From Tetrahymena thermophila SB210 (Eukaryota > Ciliophora > Oligohymenophorea > Hymenostomatida > Tetrahymenidae), in NCBI RefSeq assembly GCF_000189635.1, contig NW_002476212.1, forward strand, positions 620,001 to 684,000: a stretch of 64,000 nt of DNA, written 5' to 3'. This document shows, piece after piece, positions 12,159 to 25,583 of the stretch (positions are counted from its first letter, which is position 1; the number at the start of each line of letters is the position of its first letter). Made by a program: the position numbers and the translations under genes. The notes under the pieces are model-generated. The model saw only the letters and a program-made list of their open reading frames with translations. It had not been told where the DNA came from and did not search any database.

Positions 12159-12992
12159 TTTAAAAAATGTGAATATCATTCAAATTCTAAAGTTTGAATT
12201 TTATGTTTAAACAAATAGAAGTTATGATAACTAAATATTAATTCTAAAATGATGTTAAAATAAGATTATTATATCTAAGAGAGTATTATTTTTAAATTTT
12301 TAATGCAAATATGAATAAAATGAATTATTAATAAGTGTTTTTAGTATTAAATTCTTAAAAATAATTCCTTAAATACCCTCTAAAGTTAAGAATACTACAA
12401 ATAAAATATTTTCTTATATTTGTTAACATAAAAAGTAAGTAGACAAACATTTTGAACATATTAGTAGTTAGCAATCAAGGAATATTTAAATATCAATATT
12501 ATATATTTCTTGGTGGAATTTATTTTATGTGTCTACTTTAAAAAATCAAAAAAGAGACTTATTAATTGAAGGATATTAAATCATTATTCACTAATAATTT
12601 ATAATTTAGTGTCAAATAATATGTTATTAGTAAGATACAGATAAGAATTCTAATCAAAAAATTAAAAATTGATTCATTATTACTATTCGAATAATTTTTT
12701 TACTGCCAAAACTTAATAAAACATAACTTGTGTTTTAATAGGGACTACATCACTATGAGTAAATAAGTTAATATATTTTATGTAATAAATTTTGAAAAAT
12801 GTTGATCAAATTTTAAATTAGAAAATTCAATATTCAATTTATATGATTTATTTTAATAAAATTTAAAAAAGCATTAGAAATTTAATGTTTATTACAATAG
12901 CTATAAAGATCAATAAACATAATTATTTTGCAAAAAGAGGCTATATCATTTTGAGCAAATAATTCAATACCTATTACGTTATCTTATGATGA

Positions 12993-13023
12993 AAATAATA
13001 ATAATAATAATAATAATAATAAT
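12993..13023 (+). repeat. (AAT)n microsatellite
   Basis: About ten AAT units in the left copy. The matching place in the right copy (near 20197) has only an interrupted short version, so the run has expanded or shrunk since the duplication. Confidence 0.8.
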
Positions 13024-14262
13024 TAAAAATATAGTGTCCTTAACTTAAGTAAATCATTTGTTAAAAAAACAGAAGTATTATTATGAATAAAGCAGATAAA
13101 TAAATAACTTGTAATAAAAAAACTCATTTTTTGGAAACATCATTTTTATTTGCATTCATTTTAAAAGTATTTTATTTTAGAATAAATTTTAAAATAAAAA
13201 AAATATTTTTATTTTTTAGATTATAACAAATAGTTTAATTTCAAAGTTCAATTTTGAAATTGAAAGAATTTTTACTATAAAATAGAATTTCTTATCTAAA
13301 TTTTTTTCTATATATTGTGTATTTATTAAATTTTTAAATGAATATATATGTATATGTATCTTACTAATAAAAATTAAACTTCTCTTATAAAATTATTGAT
13401 ATTCTTATAATTTAAAGAGTGAGTTTTTTGAATGATAAAATGGATAAATTATTGTATTATTATTTTTTTTATTAAAATATAAATTCTCATAAATATAAAG
13501 ATTAATTCTATTTTGAATAAATCAAATAGATAATATAATAAAAATATACGATATTTAATAAATATTTAAAAATAATATATTTGCTTTACAAAAAATTTTT
13601 CAAGAATTTAAAAATTTACCAATATCCTAATTTTATTGAAATTGATAATATATCTAATAAAATAGAATTTAAAGTATATCTTAAAATTATATATTTTATA
13701 TATGCTGAAAAAAGAAATAGTATTTAAACAAAAACCTATTCTAACTTATCAAATTAATATTTCTTTTAAAATTAAAAATAATTTATGGAGGAAATTCATT
13801 TTTTAATTAGATATTTTCTTTAAATTTGAAAAAAAACCTAATTTATCTAAATATTTATTTTTTTTATATAAATTTAAAATAAAATTATTCATAATTATAT
13901 AGAAATCTAAAATATTTATAGAACGTGTTTGCAATTTAAATTAAAATTGTATAGAGTAATAGCGTAACTGTGCAAAAATTAATCTATAAAATTTGAGTGT
14001 TATATAAAATTTTAACAATTTAAAAAATATGTTGAAACATAAATCAAATTATACCATATAAATATTAAAAAAATATATACATATATTTATAATAGGCATG
14101 GGAATTGTTAAATATTACCAATAAAATAGATTTATGTTCTTCTCTAATAAAACTAGATATTAAAATAAAAATTATAAATCAATAATTATTTTTAATTTCA
14201 TAAACAATTATTAATTTAAAATATTGTTATATTTAATAATCAATAGAAATCTAAGAAGTTAT

Positions 14263-14573
14263 GAAAACTTTATTAGCTGGTCTAGTTCTGCTTCAAATAG
14301 TCTTATCTTTTCTCTAATATATTATTGTCATTTATAACTTACATCATTTACTAAGCATCTCCAATAGATAAAGAAATCTTTAATTTATTTAACTGTTTCG
14401 CTATTTATTCAGCATTAGTTTATTGTATTTGACTCTCAAACTCACATATTTCAAACTCTCGGTAATTAAGTCAATTAGATTAAGCTTTTATAATTACGAC
14501 CTTCAATATACTAACAATTATTGCTGTTTATACAGCTTATAGAAAAGTATAAAATTATAAAAATAAAAAATGA
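14263..14573 (+). pseudogene. truncated, frameshifted copy of the four-helix membrane gene
   Basis: Homologous to 6486-6791, starting at the exact left edge of the duplicated segment. The first third of the gene, with its ATG and promoter, is missing. Near 14306 extra bases shift the frame, and TTTGACTC at about 14430 puts TGA into the ancestral frame. The ancestral TGA position is still visible at 14571-14573. It cannot encode the four-helix protein and has probably decayed since it was made. Confidence 0.85.
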
Positions 14574-15219
14574 ATGAAGATTTTCAAATGAGAAATTAAA
14601 AAGTTTAGTCTAAAAAAATTATGAATATAAAATTAGATTATTAATTAAAATTAATTTATAAAATCTTAAATGTATTTAAAAAATAAATGTACTTTTTTTA
14701 TTTTATATTTTTTATAAGTTATAGAATGAATATAAAGGTATTTTATTTCATATTTTTTCAACTATTATATTCTACTAAAAAATAAGAAAAAATAAAAGCT
14801 TATTAACTTTATAAATTTTTAATAAAAATAAACATTCATTTTTTTTATTAAGAGTAAAATTATTTTTTTTAATTACAGTTTAAGGTCAGTATTTTAAGTT
14901 AATGGTATTTTTAATTTAGCATGCGAATAAAAATAATTACTTTTAAAATTATCACCTTACTTTTATTCATTTTTATTTGTTTTTCAATATACTTTGTTAA
15001 AAAATATTTTTAAAAGCTTAATTATATACCACAAATAATAATTTTATTTAATCAAATTTCATTTAGAATATAAGTAGGTAATATAAATATTTTGGTAAAT
15101 CAATTTTTAAAAATCATTAAATGTTTTACTACATAGATTTCATAAAAAATTAAATTTAATTAATTAATAAAATTATTTCAAATTATTGATAGCTAATAAA
15201 ATATATATATCTATCTATC

Positions 15220-18200
15220 TCATTTTTGCTATGAGCAAGAATTTTAGTTACTTGAAGCAAATGGTTTTAAAGGGTCACACTTATAACAATCATAATCAGT
15301 CCATCCAGAAGTTTTTTTACAGTCAATATCAATACACTCAGTTCCAAATAAATTAGTTTATATATTCTTCTAGGGGTAACAAAGCTTACAATCTTGATTT
15401 GTCCATGCACTGTTTCTATTAACGCAGCTATCTTGACTCTGTACACAAGCTGTACCTTCAATATTAACATGCTTTTTGTTATTGAAACACTACAGGCAAT
15501 CTTTCTCACTCCAACTACCTGTGTAAGTACATGAATGGTTAATGCTCAGACAGTGTAACCCATCTTTAGAAGCATATTATTCTCCCTCACTGCATTGCTA
15601 ACAAAAATCATCAGAAAATGGAGATTTTTAAGATGAGCAGTTGGCTGTTTTTGCACAGCTTTTTTTATCAAAAGTAGCATATTTTCCTTTCTTACATTTT
15701 TGGCAATCACTATCTGTCCACAAAGCTTTTCTAATTTTAGAATCACAAGAGTCTTACAACTAAAGGCATTCTTGTCCATCTAAAGATGCAAACATTTTGG
15801 GATTTTTATAGCAAGTTTAGCAAAACAAATCATCAACATTTGTAGAATTGCTGCAAGATTGATGAGTTTAAACACACTGGGTTTTGTCTATCGAAGCATA
15901 ATAACTAATAACTAGAGTACTATTATTTTTTGAATAACTAATACCACATTATTAACACAAACTATCTGTCCAATTTTTTTAATTGTTGCATTATATTGGT
16001 GAACAAAACGATTTGTCATAGTTTGCATAATAACCAGTTTAGCATAAAAAGCAATCTTAGTCAGTCCAAGCAGTATTTCTTTATGCTAAAGGGTAAATAA
16101 ATTTTTGTTTTTAGAAATTAAAATTAACATTTTTAATATCCACATTATTAGCTGTTAAATATACTCCGCAAGTATCTGAGGAATGAACGCAAATTCCTGT
16201 AGCAGATAAAAAATAACCTTAACCTACACAAATTTAGCATATATAATCTGATAGTTAATATTGCTTTGGATAAACTGGATAAACGGAAGTACTAGTTTGA
16301 TAATTGCAAGTAAAACAAGAAGTTTTATCAAGAGTAGCATATTGACCAACTTGGCATAGCTGGCAATCTTAATCTGTCCATGGACTTTATCTATTAGGAA
16401 TACTAGGAAATTAATTTTGATTACCTTAAAATAAATTTCTTCCACAAGTATCAGAAGATTAAACACATTATGATCCATTTAAAGTTGCATAATAACCTGA
16501 TCCAAAACAAAGCTAGCATATGAGATCATTTAAATATTAACCTTAATATGAGCTAGGACATGAATAACATCCTAATTTGTCAGGAAGAGCTAATTAGCCT
16601 GCTTTACACAATTGGCAATCTTAATCAGACCAAGGACTCAATCTTACATTTTGATAAGAAATTGAACCTAAGTTAGGCATAACAGCCTCACAAGAATCAG
16701 ATGATTAAACACAAGATTATTTATCAAAAGCGGCAAAGTGGCCTTATCCAAAGCACTTAATACAAATTTCATCATTAAAGCCATTAAAAAGCTTATTGTA
16801 TATATTGTATGGTTGGCAATTAAAGCAACCATACTATTTAGCATAAGCATATTAACCATTTTTGCATAATTAACAATCTTTATCTGTCCATGGGGTTAAT
16901 CTTTAATTTTAAAAATTATTTCCGCAAGTATCTTAAGATTAAACGCATTATCCATCATTAGCTGCAAAATATTCTTATCCTACACATTTTTAGCAAACTT
17001 CATCATTTTAGGAGTATTATGTACAAAAAAAACACCCACTTTGGTGTTTATAAGCATATTAACCTGCTTTACACAATTAACAGTCGCTATCTGTCCAATC
17101 AGTAAATCTTGGACTATTTTTACCACAGGTAAATTATGATTGAACACAATTTTATCCATCTATTGTTGCAAAATAACCTTATCCATAGCATTTTTAACAG
17201 ATTTCATCATTATAGTTTTACTACTAATTGTAAGTTAAATTGCTTGATTAACAAGTGAAGCATTAATTTTGTTAGAAAGATGCATATTATCCAGCTTTAC
17301 ATAATTAGCAATCATTGTCTGTCCAAGGTTTAAATCTTTTTAATGGACCTCTATTACAACTGTCACTTGACTAAACACAAGAATACCCATCTAATGCTGC
17401 AAAATATTATTTTCCAAAACACTTTTAGCAAATTTCATCGTTAAATTATATTATTACACTTGTTGAATTCGAACTAGGGCAAGTAAAGCATCCATTTTAA
17501 TGTTAATAGGCATATTATCCTTATTTGCATAGCACACAATCATTATCTGTCCAAGATAATGTTCTATAGTAATTTTTTGTACCATAATATGGATAATTTT
17601 TACCACAAGTATCAGAAGATTAAACACAGGATGAGCCATCGATAATTGCAAAGTAGCTAGTACCAAAACATTTTTAGCATAGTTAATCTGAGTATAAGCT
17701 ATATTATTCTACAAGCTTACAAGAAAAGCATCCAGATTGATCAGGAAGAGCATATTATGAATTACATATTTTGCAGTCATCATCTGTATATGGAGTTTTT
17801 CTTTAGTAACTGTTATTATATTTATTTATATAATATTAGTTTCCATTAGGATTCTGATATAATCCGCAAGTATCTGATGATTATACACATTTTTCTAAAT
17901 TAACATCTGCGTAATAGTTTTGTTAATAGCAAGCTTAGCAAAATTAATCAGAAATAATTTATCCTTGCTTTATTTATGTGCATGATACTCCATTAGTGTT
18001 AACACATTTAGTTTAATCAGGTGAAGCAACGTAGGAAGGGTTACACTTTTAACAGTCTTAATCTGTCCAAGTCTTTTAATTGCATTAATACTAAGAACAC
18101 ACTTACCCATTAAAAATAGCATATTTTCCTTACTTACATGCTTAGCAATCTGAGTCTGTCCAAGGTAATGATCTTGAAAAGCAGGAATCAGAACTTTTCA

Positions 18201-18471
18201 CACAAGCTGACCCATTAAAATAGGTATTAGAATAATCTGATTAACAGCTAAGGCAATATTAATCACTGAAATTGATAATAGTTGAAGCATTACAATCTTC
18301 AATATGGCACTTCTAAGTTGTCTAGTCATATATCCAATTAAATTGATACATTACAGGACATTTACTACAATCTGTTTAGCTTTTATCACAAGTTACTGGT
18401 TTTCCAGGCTTAGGATCAGCAATTACATTCTAGGCTAGAAGTAAAGAAATTAGGAGTATTTCAATTTTCAT
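15220..18471 (-). CDS. secreted cysteine-rich repeat protein, copy B
   Basis: 1083 codons before TGA, intronless, and also checked triplet by triplet with no internal TGA. It is a paralogue of the gene at 7429-10677: same signal peptide, same WTDxDCQxC / GYFA / CVQSS module order, and the same C-terminal block, here ending QNSCSQQK. Differences are mostly substitutions plus small in-frame gains and losses in the variable linkers between Cys pairs, while Cys positions are nearly all kept. An intact frame and conserved cysteines against diverged flanks indicate selection on the protein after duplication. Likely role: a secreted or surface Cys-rich repeat protein; no enzyme motif was seen. Both copies point left and have separate upstream regions, so they may be expressed independently. 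Confidence 0.88.
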
Positions 18472-21330
18472 TTTTTAATATTTATTTAATTTAATTATAA
18501 TTATAAATATTATATAATAAACTGTTTTTATGATAAATATTTAAATACATCAGCTTCCTTTTAAATTTTGTCTCTAAATATTGAAGATAATCAACAGAAA
18601 TTATTTAAAAATTAAAGTTCATTAATAAAAAGTGTCACCAAGAAAAAAAAATTTTTCTCATTAAATTTATTTAATTTCAATCAACCTTATATACTTGTTG
18701 CTTTATTTAAATATATGATTATATTCCTTTAATATTATAAAGTTACATTCCATTTTGATGAAATTCTAATTATTAAAGTTTTTAGTCATCTTCCCAAATT
18801 TTAAAAATAGATTAATATACTTGCCAAATTGAAACTAGAAAACACTGAAAATAAAAACAACTTATAAGAAAAAAATAATTATTTTTGAATATGTAAAAAT
18901 AAAATGTTAAGTAAATTTATCAAATAAGCCAAATTATATACACACAAACGTAAATTTGTATTTAACAATTATTTTAGGTTAATTATTCTATTAAATATTT
19001 TAAATCAATAGCTTTTTCATTCCTCAGAAAATATTATTTTAAATAATATAACAAAAATCAATAAATATAGAAAAATGTTATTGCTTTTCTAAGTTTATTT
19101 CTAATAAGCATTAACTTTCATTAGATTTAAATATCTCATAGATATTAAAAAGTATATTCTTAATAATCTTAAACCCAAATTAAAATTATATTTTAGATTT
19201 GAAATTAAAATTGTAATTAGAGATAAAAGATTTGATCATCTCAAATAATTTTTATATTCTTTTATAATCAGAAGTCTGGCTTAAATTGTAATTATCTACA
19301 ATTTTCTTAAATAAATTTCTAAAATAGTATAGAGTAATTTGAAGAAGGACAAACAATAATATTCAAAAATGTGTTTACTTTTAAAATCTTTAAGTAAACA
19401 TTTTAAACAAATAAAAGTTATGATAACTAAAAATTCAATTCTAAAAGATGTTAAAAATAAACTTCTAAGAGGGTTTTAATTCAAAAATTTAATAAAAATA
19501 TGAATAAAATAAATAATTAAGAGTGTTATTTGTATCATATATTTAAAAAGAATATTGTTTAACTACCCTCAAAAGTTAAGAATACTCCAAATAAATATTT
19601 TTCTTCTATATGCTGTTATAAAAAGTAGGCAGTGAGATATTTTGAATAAATTAAAAGGAGTAATTAAATACTATTTAATTTAAGGTCTATAAATTATATT
19701 GGTGGGGTTTATATTTTGCATCTATTATAAATTTAAAAATGAGATTTATTATATGAAGAATATTAGATCATTATTTACATATTTTATAATTTAATGTCTC
19801 GATTAATGTGCTATATTAATAAGATATAGATAAGCATTCAAATCACTAAATTGAAAATTGATTTACATGTTTGTTTCATTATTACTAATCAAATGGTTTT
19901 TTACTGCTAAAATTTTAAAAAATGTAGCTTTTGTTTTAAAAGATACTAAATCATTATGAGCAAATAAATCAATATATATTATGTAAAAAATTTTGACATC
20001 ATGAAAAGTGTTGTAAAACATTTAAATTAGTAAATTAATATTAAATTTATGCAATTTATTAAAAATTAAAAAAAAGCATTATTTATTTGATTTTTATTTT
20101 TTTACAATAAAACTAAATAAACATGATTACTTTTCAAAAGATTCCCATTTTGATCAAATAATAGAATATTTATCATGTAATCTTATGATGAAAACAATAA
20201 TAGTAATAATAAATAAAGTGTACTTGACTTAAAAAACACAGAACTATTGTTATGAAAAAAGTAGAAAAGTAAATATTTAGTGAGAAAAAAAAATTCTTTT
20301 GAATAATTTATTTTTATTTTTTTTTATTTTTTAGATTAAGAGCAAATAGTTTATTTTCAAAATTCAATTATGATGGCGAATAATATTTTTATTATAAAAC
20401 AGAATTTTCTTTATTTTAATTTTTTTTCTATAGATTATGCATTTATTAAATTTTTTAATGAATAAATATATATATTCCTTAATAATAAAAATTAAATTCT
20501 ATAATAAATACAAAAATTACATTATTAATATTCATTTTATTAAAAGAGTTAGTTTTTTTCAATAACAAAATGTCTAAATTATTATATATTATTTTTTATT
20601 AAAATAGTAATTCTCATGAATAAGATTAACTTAATTTGAATAAATCAAACAGATAATTTAATAAACAAATACCTTATGTAGTAAATATAGAAAATTCTTA
20701 TATTTACTTTAGTAACTACTTTTTCAAAAATTTAACAAACTCTAAATCCTCATATATTAGGGGCGAAAAAAATTTTTATGGAAATTCTTAAATATGGTCC
20801 AAAAATAAGTTAAAAACACTTAAAAAAATATTTGGTTTAATCCTTCTGAAAATTTTATACTTATATAAATATTTGTCTCTTAATAATGGCAGCTTTACTT
20901 TATTGCTTTTGAGGGCAATTAACTTTTTTAATTTGTATATTTACAAATTCAAAGCAAAAAATATAATAATTTAAATTAAATTTTCTTAATTTATTAGTTC
21001 ATAATAGATAGATATAATTGCTAAAAAGTAAAAATATCTATTAATAAATAACTATAGAATAATTTAAAAAAAATATATATTTCAGCACTTTCAATAGAAT
21101 TTACCTTTTATCTTAATATTTAAATTTTATGAAAAGCATTGATAGATAATGTATTTATTTATTTTAAATTTCACATTTTAAAATATTATTTGAAGTTAAA
21201 TGAAATTTATAAATAAATTTTAGTTTAATTATGAATTAAAGAAAATAAATATTATAAATAGTTTTGTATTTTTAATATAATTTTAAAAATTGTCATTCGT
21301 TTTATGATATAAAGTTAACCTGTTTTTTGT
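18472..21330. other. non-coding stretch, duplicated part then unique spacer
   Basis: 18472-20757 is the shortened 5' flank of Cys-rich copy B; 20758-21330 is unique and AT-rich. It contains the second copy of the conserved blocks (19264-19284, 19336-19360). No gene was recognised. Confidence 0.6.
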
Positions 21331-24300
21331 TCACATATCTATGTTTATTTTTGTAGTTTTTAACTCGTGTAAAACTCCATAGAATGATTTTATCTAAGTA
21401 TTAACATCAAAATCTAAATTGTTTTCGTCTTCTAGTTTGAGCTTTTAATTTCTCATTTTAAACTAATTTTGGTTTGTATTTTGGGAAACTTAATTTACAC
21501 TATTTGCTAAATTATCTAATTTATTTAAGTTGCTTATTTAATGAGGTTAAACTGACTTAGATCTTTTATCTTTATTTTATATAACTTATAACATATTATC
21601 TTTTTAATTGATATTTTTTAAGACAGAAGTTTTATGAATTTTAGTATTATTATGAATCAAGTTGTAATTCTTTTACTGAAAAATAGTGATATTTTCTTTA
21701 GATTATTCTAAACTATAATAATAGTTGCTTTTTATTCTTGAATTAGAACTTTATTTTTCCAAAATTTTAGATTTTCCAATTTGTAAATGTTATTAATAAG
21801 GTTATAAAGAGTCATTCTGACTATATTGTATCGATACCACACTTGTGTTTATTGACGAATTTTAAAAGAAATCATGTTTTTATAATTAAGAGTTTCTCTT
21901 AGAATTCGGGAAACTAATCATGCTATTATCGATAGAAGACTAGTTGCTTTTATTTGTTAAATTTAACTTTTATGTATTAGATAAAGGTGATAATTGATTT
22001 ATTTTTTATAATTTGTTTTGTTAATTTTTTTCAATATTTTATTTATTTTTCAATTTTTAGTTTATTTATTGAGGAATAACATGGTTATTTACATTATTTT
22101 ATGAAGGTTTTATAAAATTTATTTATTTTAACTACTTCGTTTTTGGATTTAAATCTTTTTGAGCTTTCTCTTCTTACCTATCATTCAGACTATCCTATGA
22201 TCCAAATTATGATCTTGTTTTTTGCATTGAATTATTAAGATAGCTATCATTAAAATTTGTTTGCTTCGATAAATCTTGATAATCGCTATCAGGAAGATTA
22301 AAATTTTTCTTTTTTTAGTTATTTTATCTTTATGATTATTTTTCTATATTTTTATTTTAAATATTTTTATCCTTAAATAAGTTAACTTCGTCAATTTCAA
22401 GGCTTTGATTAACAGGTAATTCTTTGTTGAGAAGAATATTTTTATTTTTAAAATTATTTTCTTTTGCTTATATTTGTTTAGTTTCTATAAAAAATCTAAA
22501 CTTAGTAAATTATTCTTCTTTGCTTTTGCACATATTTTAAGGTGGATGCTTTGATTTTTCAGAATCCTTAATAAAATCTTAATTTAATGGATATCTTATA
22601 GAACTCGGCTCTTGTTAGCTTTATTTTTTTTCACCTTTCAGTCTTTTTTTATCTTTAAGCATATCTATGTTATTAGCAGAAATAGATGAGTAGTTTTCTT
22701 CTTCAATACTTTTAAGACTACCCTTATATATTGTATCTTATGAAACTCTTTTACTTCTGCTTGGAGATAGCGAATATGATTGAAGGGCATTCTAAAAAAC
22801 TGGAAAAACGGGTGCCTAGTTTATTTCCATTTCAGGACTATATGAGATGTCAATACTACTTAGTTAAGGCGATTGGGACCGATCTAAATCTAGACTTGAA
22901 TCAATAAATTCTTTTAAGTTAATTTGAGTGGAATTTTTATAACTTTCATTTTTAAGTCTTAAATATGTATTAATGAATTGAGTTAAGCAAATATCTTTTT
23001 CAAATAAAAGATAAGATTAACTTTCATTTTAGATCAATTATTCTGTATTTTCTTACAGATTAGAGTCTATAGAATTATTCTTCTAGTCTTATGAATTTTT
23101 GTGCTATTTTTCTAAAATTTAGAGATTGCATGGTAGTATTGAAAAAGGTAACTCAAGTTGAATTGAATTTATATTAGATTTAAGAGATGTTTCACAAATT
23201 TATTCTCCACTAAGCTTGTCAGTGATTGTAATTACCAAAGAAGAATTGTTATCCAGCAAGATTTACTCTAAATTTTAATCGTTTATTTCAATAATTAAAG
23301 CACTTTTCAACCCCAACAATATTTAGGCTCCTTCTTTCTCATATTAATTTCGTTTATAAATAATATTTTACAATTATTACTCGTAAATTTGTTTATTCTT
23401 CATAATATGATTAAAGTATTTGCTGTTCAAAACAATTTATTTATATATTTAGGAATAGTTTTTACCATTTTATTTTTAATCGCTTAATTCAGTTTCACTA
23501 TTTTAGATGTAATTATTTTGAGAGTTTATTAGCTTCTCTAGGGGATTAGAAAAGTCGTTTTAATTATGTTTGCAGATATAATTAATTTAGTTGTTGTTGT
23601 CTTTAAGGACTATAACATTGTCGTTTTTAGATATCAAATATTCTCCTATTCTTTTGAGGGTGTTAAGGAGTATTTTGTAATCTTGCTAAATAGTAGAAGT
23701 TCTCTTTTTTAAATAAGACATACTACTCATAGTTTTACTATTTTAACTATAAAAGCTGCTTTCATTTAAATTGTAATGTAATGAATACTTGGGAGTAACT
23801 GAATTTGTTTAATCTTTGTGCTATTAGTACTATATGTATTAAGGAGACATTTGGCATGTTACTATGATTTTTTCTATTCTATCATAAAGTATATGTCTAG
23901 ATTTATGGTCGAGCTAGATGTTTTAAAACCTTTAGAAGGCACCATTAAAAATTCCTAATGTTTCTTCTAGAATTTAAGCAACAATAAACTATTAATCCTA
24001 ATTAGACTTGATTGGTGAAGGGTTATATAAATAATCTTATATTTTTATGATTATACCCTGAAGATCATTGAAATTTGGGATAACTTAGTTGTTTGAGTAA
24101 AAAATAGAGTTTTATACTGATAGCTTCTGCAACAAATTATTATATTTTTCAAAAATGACAACTATCGAATGCTGCTCTGGAAGGTATTAATTAGTTATTA
24201 GCATTACTTGCTCGAGTTTCTTCAAATTATCAGAAATAATTGTTTCTAAATATTGCATATTCTAAAAATTAATGCCATCAATCATACGATTTAAGCATTT

Positions 24301-24837
24301 AGCTATTATTTCTTCAATCTAGATTAATTTAGTAAAATTTAACACTTGTTCTATTGCTAAACAAAATAAATGGCAAAACAGCAAACCATATTCTGGGTCA
24401 TAAGCATTAACTAATTTTTGAATTTCAATATCTTCACCTTTCTCAACTTTTCTTACACACATTTTGATAAGCTCAATTATTGAACTAATTTTAATTTTAT
24501 TATTTTCATTATACCATTCATTTATTTTTTCGATTAAATCATTATCCTACTAACTCACAGGTGCTATTTAATTATTAGAGCTATCTTAATCATTTGCATT
24601 TAATTAAACCTAAAATGGGTTAACTTCACCTAACTCTAGCTGCTTTTAAATACGACAGAGAACTAATAAATCAGACTTTAAAACATTAATTATTCTACTA
24701 CTTAAACCTAAAGAATCAGTAGGAGGAATATTATTTAAACTAATAACATCAGCAAATTAATCTCTTTTTTCAGTACTATGTAGCTGACTATTTTCTAAAT
24801 TTTGCATCAGCTATTTTAAAACTCTGATGGCTCTCAT
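21331..24837 (-). CDS. large Q/N/S-rich protein, unknown function
   Basis: Single open frame of 1168 codons from MRAIRVLKQLMQNLENSQ to ...TKINIDM and TGA. Residues 1 to about 330 look folded and helical (for example YGLLFCHLFCLAIEQVLNF and EEIIAKCLNRMIDGINF). The remainder is dominated by Q, N, S and K with short acidic or basic patches, typical of long disordered ciliate tails. No catalytic motif, membrane helix or signal peptide was recognised. The frame stays open a little upstream of the ATG (...LQLSWSE), so a 5' exon is possible; the ATG chosen is the first in frame. The order within the protein, a helical head then a disordered tail, suggests a scaffold or cytoskeletal role, but this is only a guess. 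Confidence 0.8.
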
Positions 24838-25583
24838 TTCACTCCAACTTAATTACAAACTCCTCCTCTTATATAGGATTTGAAGTTGATTTAATAACAA
24901 AATTATCTTAAATACAATTACTATTTTATTAAATATATCTATCTGAATAAGAATCAGTTAACAAATTTCTTATTAGAAATTAATAAAGATGATTTATTTA
25001 TTTATTTGGTTATGTTGATTTGGTATAAAATTCTAATTTTTGATTGATAAAATATATGTTAAAAATACATATAAAGCATTGAAATAAATTAATAACTTAG
25101 CATTGAATGGTAAATATTTATAGATTAGTTTATTTGATACACACTCAGAAAAACAAACATATAAATTTATCAAGAATTAAGTGTATAAAATGAAAGTTAG
25201 CCATTGATTTAAGTAAAAATTAAAAAAGATGTTTACACTAAAACCATTTAAAAATTAATTATTTAATTAATATTAAACTTTTGATATTTTTTTCACTTGC
25301 TATCATGCATAAATGACCCAATTAGTTTTAATACAAATATGGATGGATATTTAAATGAGGAAAATAATTCATTTTAAAGAAATAAATTATTTTTTTTAAA
25401 TTTAGTTTTAATTTCAAGAAATTTTATTTGAATAAATGAAATTCTTTATCTAAAAAAATGCATACAAAAATTTAACAATAATAGTATATAGGTAGACACA
25501 TTCAATTAGCTAGTACTGTTTATTGAATTAATATTAATTAACTGTTATACAATATAAAAGTCATTAATAGATGAATATGTATT
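24838..25583. other. intergenic region
   Basis: AT-rich region between two leftward genes. It holds the promoter side of the Q/N-rich gene and the 3' flank of the next one. Nothing else was seen. Confidence 0.55.

Larger units (their letters stand above)
6486..13640. repeat. tandem segmental duplication, left copy
   Basis: This segment is homologous to 14263-20757. It holds the 3' two thirds of the four-helix gene, its flank, the first Cys-rich gene and about 3 kb beyond that gene's start. The left edge is sharp (GAAAACTTTAT in both copies). The right edge is gradual, near TTCAAGAATTT / ATCCTAA. The coding part is far more similar than the non-coding part. This copy has about 0.6 kb more sequence, around 10855-11440, than the right copy. 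Confidence 0.85.
10678..14262. other. long non-coding stretch, mostly duplicated
   Basis: 5' flank of Cys-rich copy A (10678-13640, duplicated) and a unique AT-rich spacer (13641-14262). It holds two short blocks identical in both copies (near 12061 and 12134) and an (AAT)n run near 12993-13023. No gene was seen. Confidence 0.6.
14263..20757. repeat. tandem segmental duplication, right copy
   Basis: Direct-orientation copy of 6486-13640, offset about 7.8 kb across the Cys-rich gene and about 7.1 kb at the far end. It contains the four-helix pseudogene, the second Cys-rich gene and a shortened upstream region. No transposon-like ends were seen at either junction. Confidence 0.85.
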
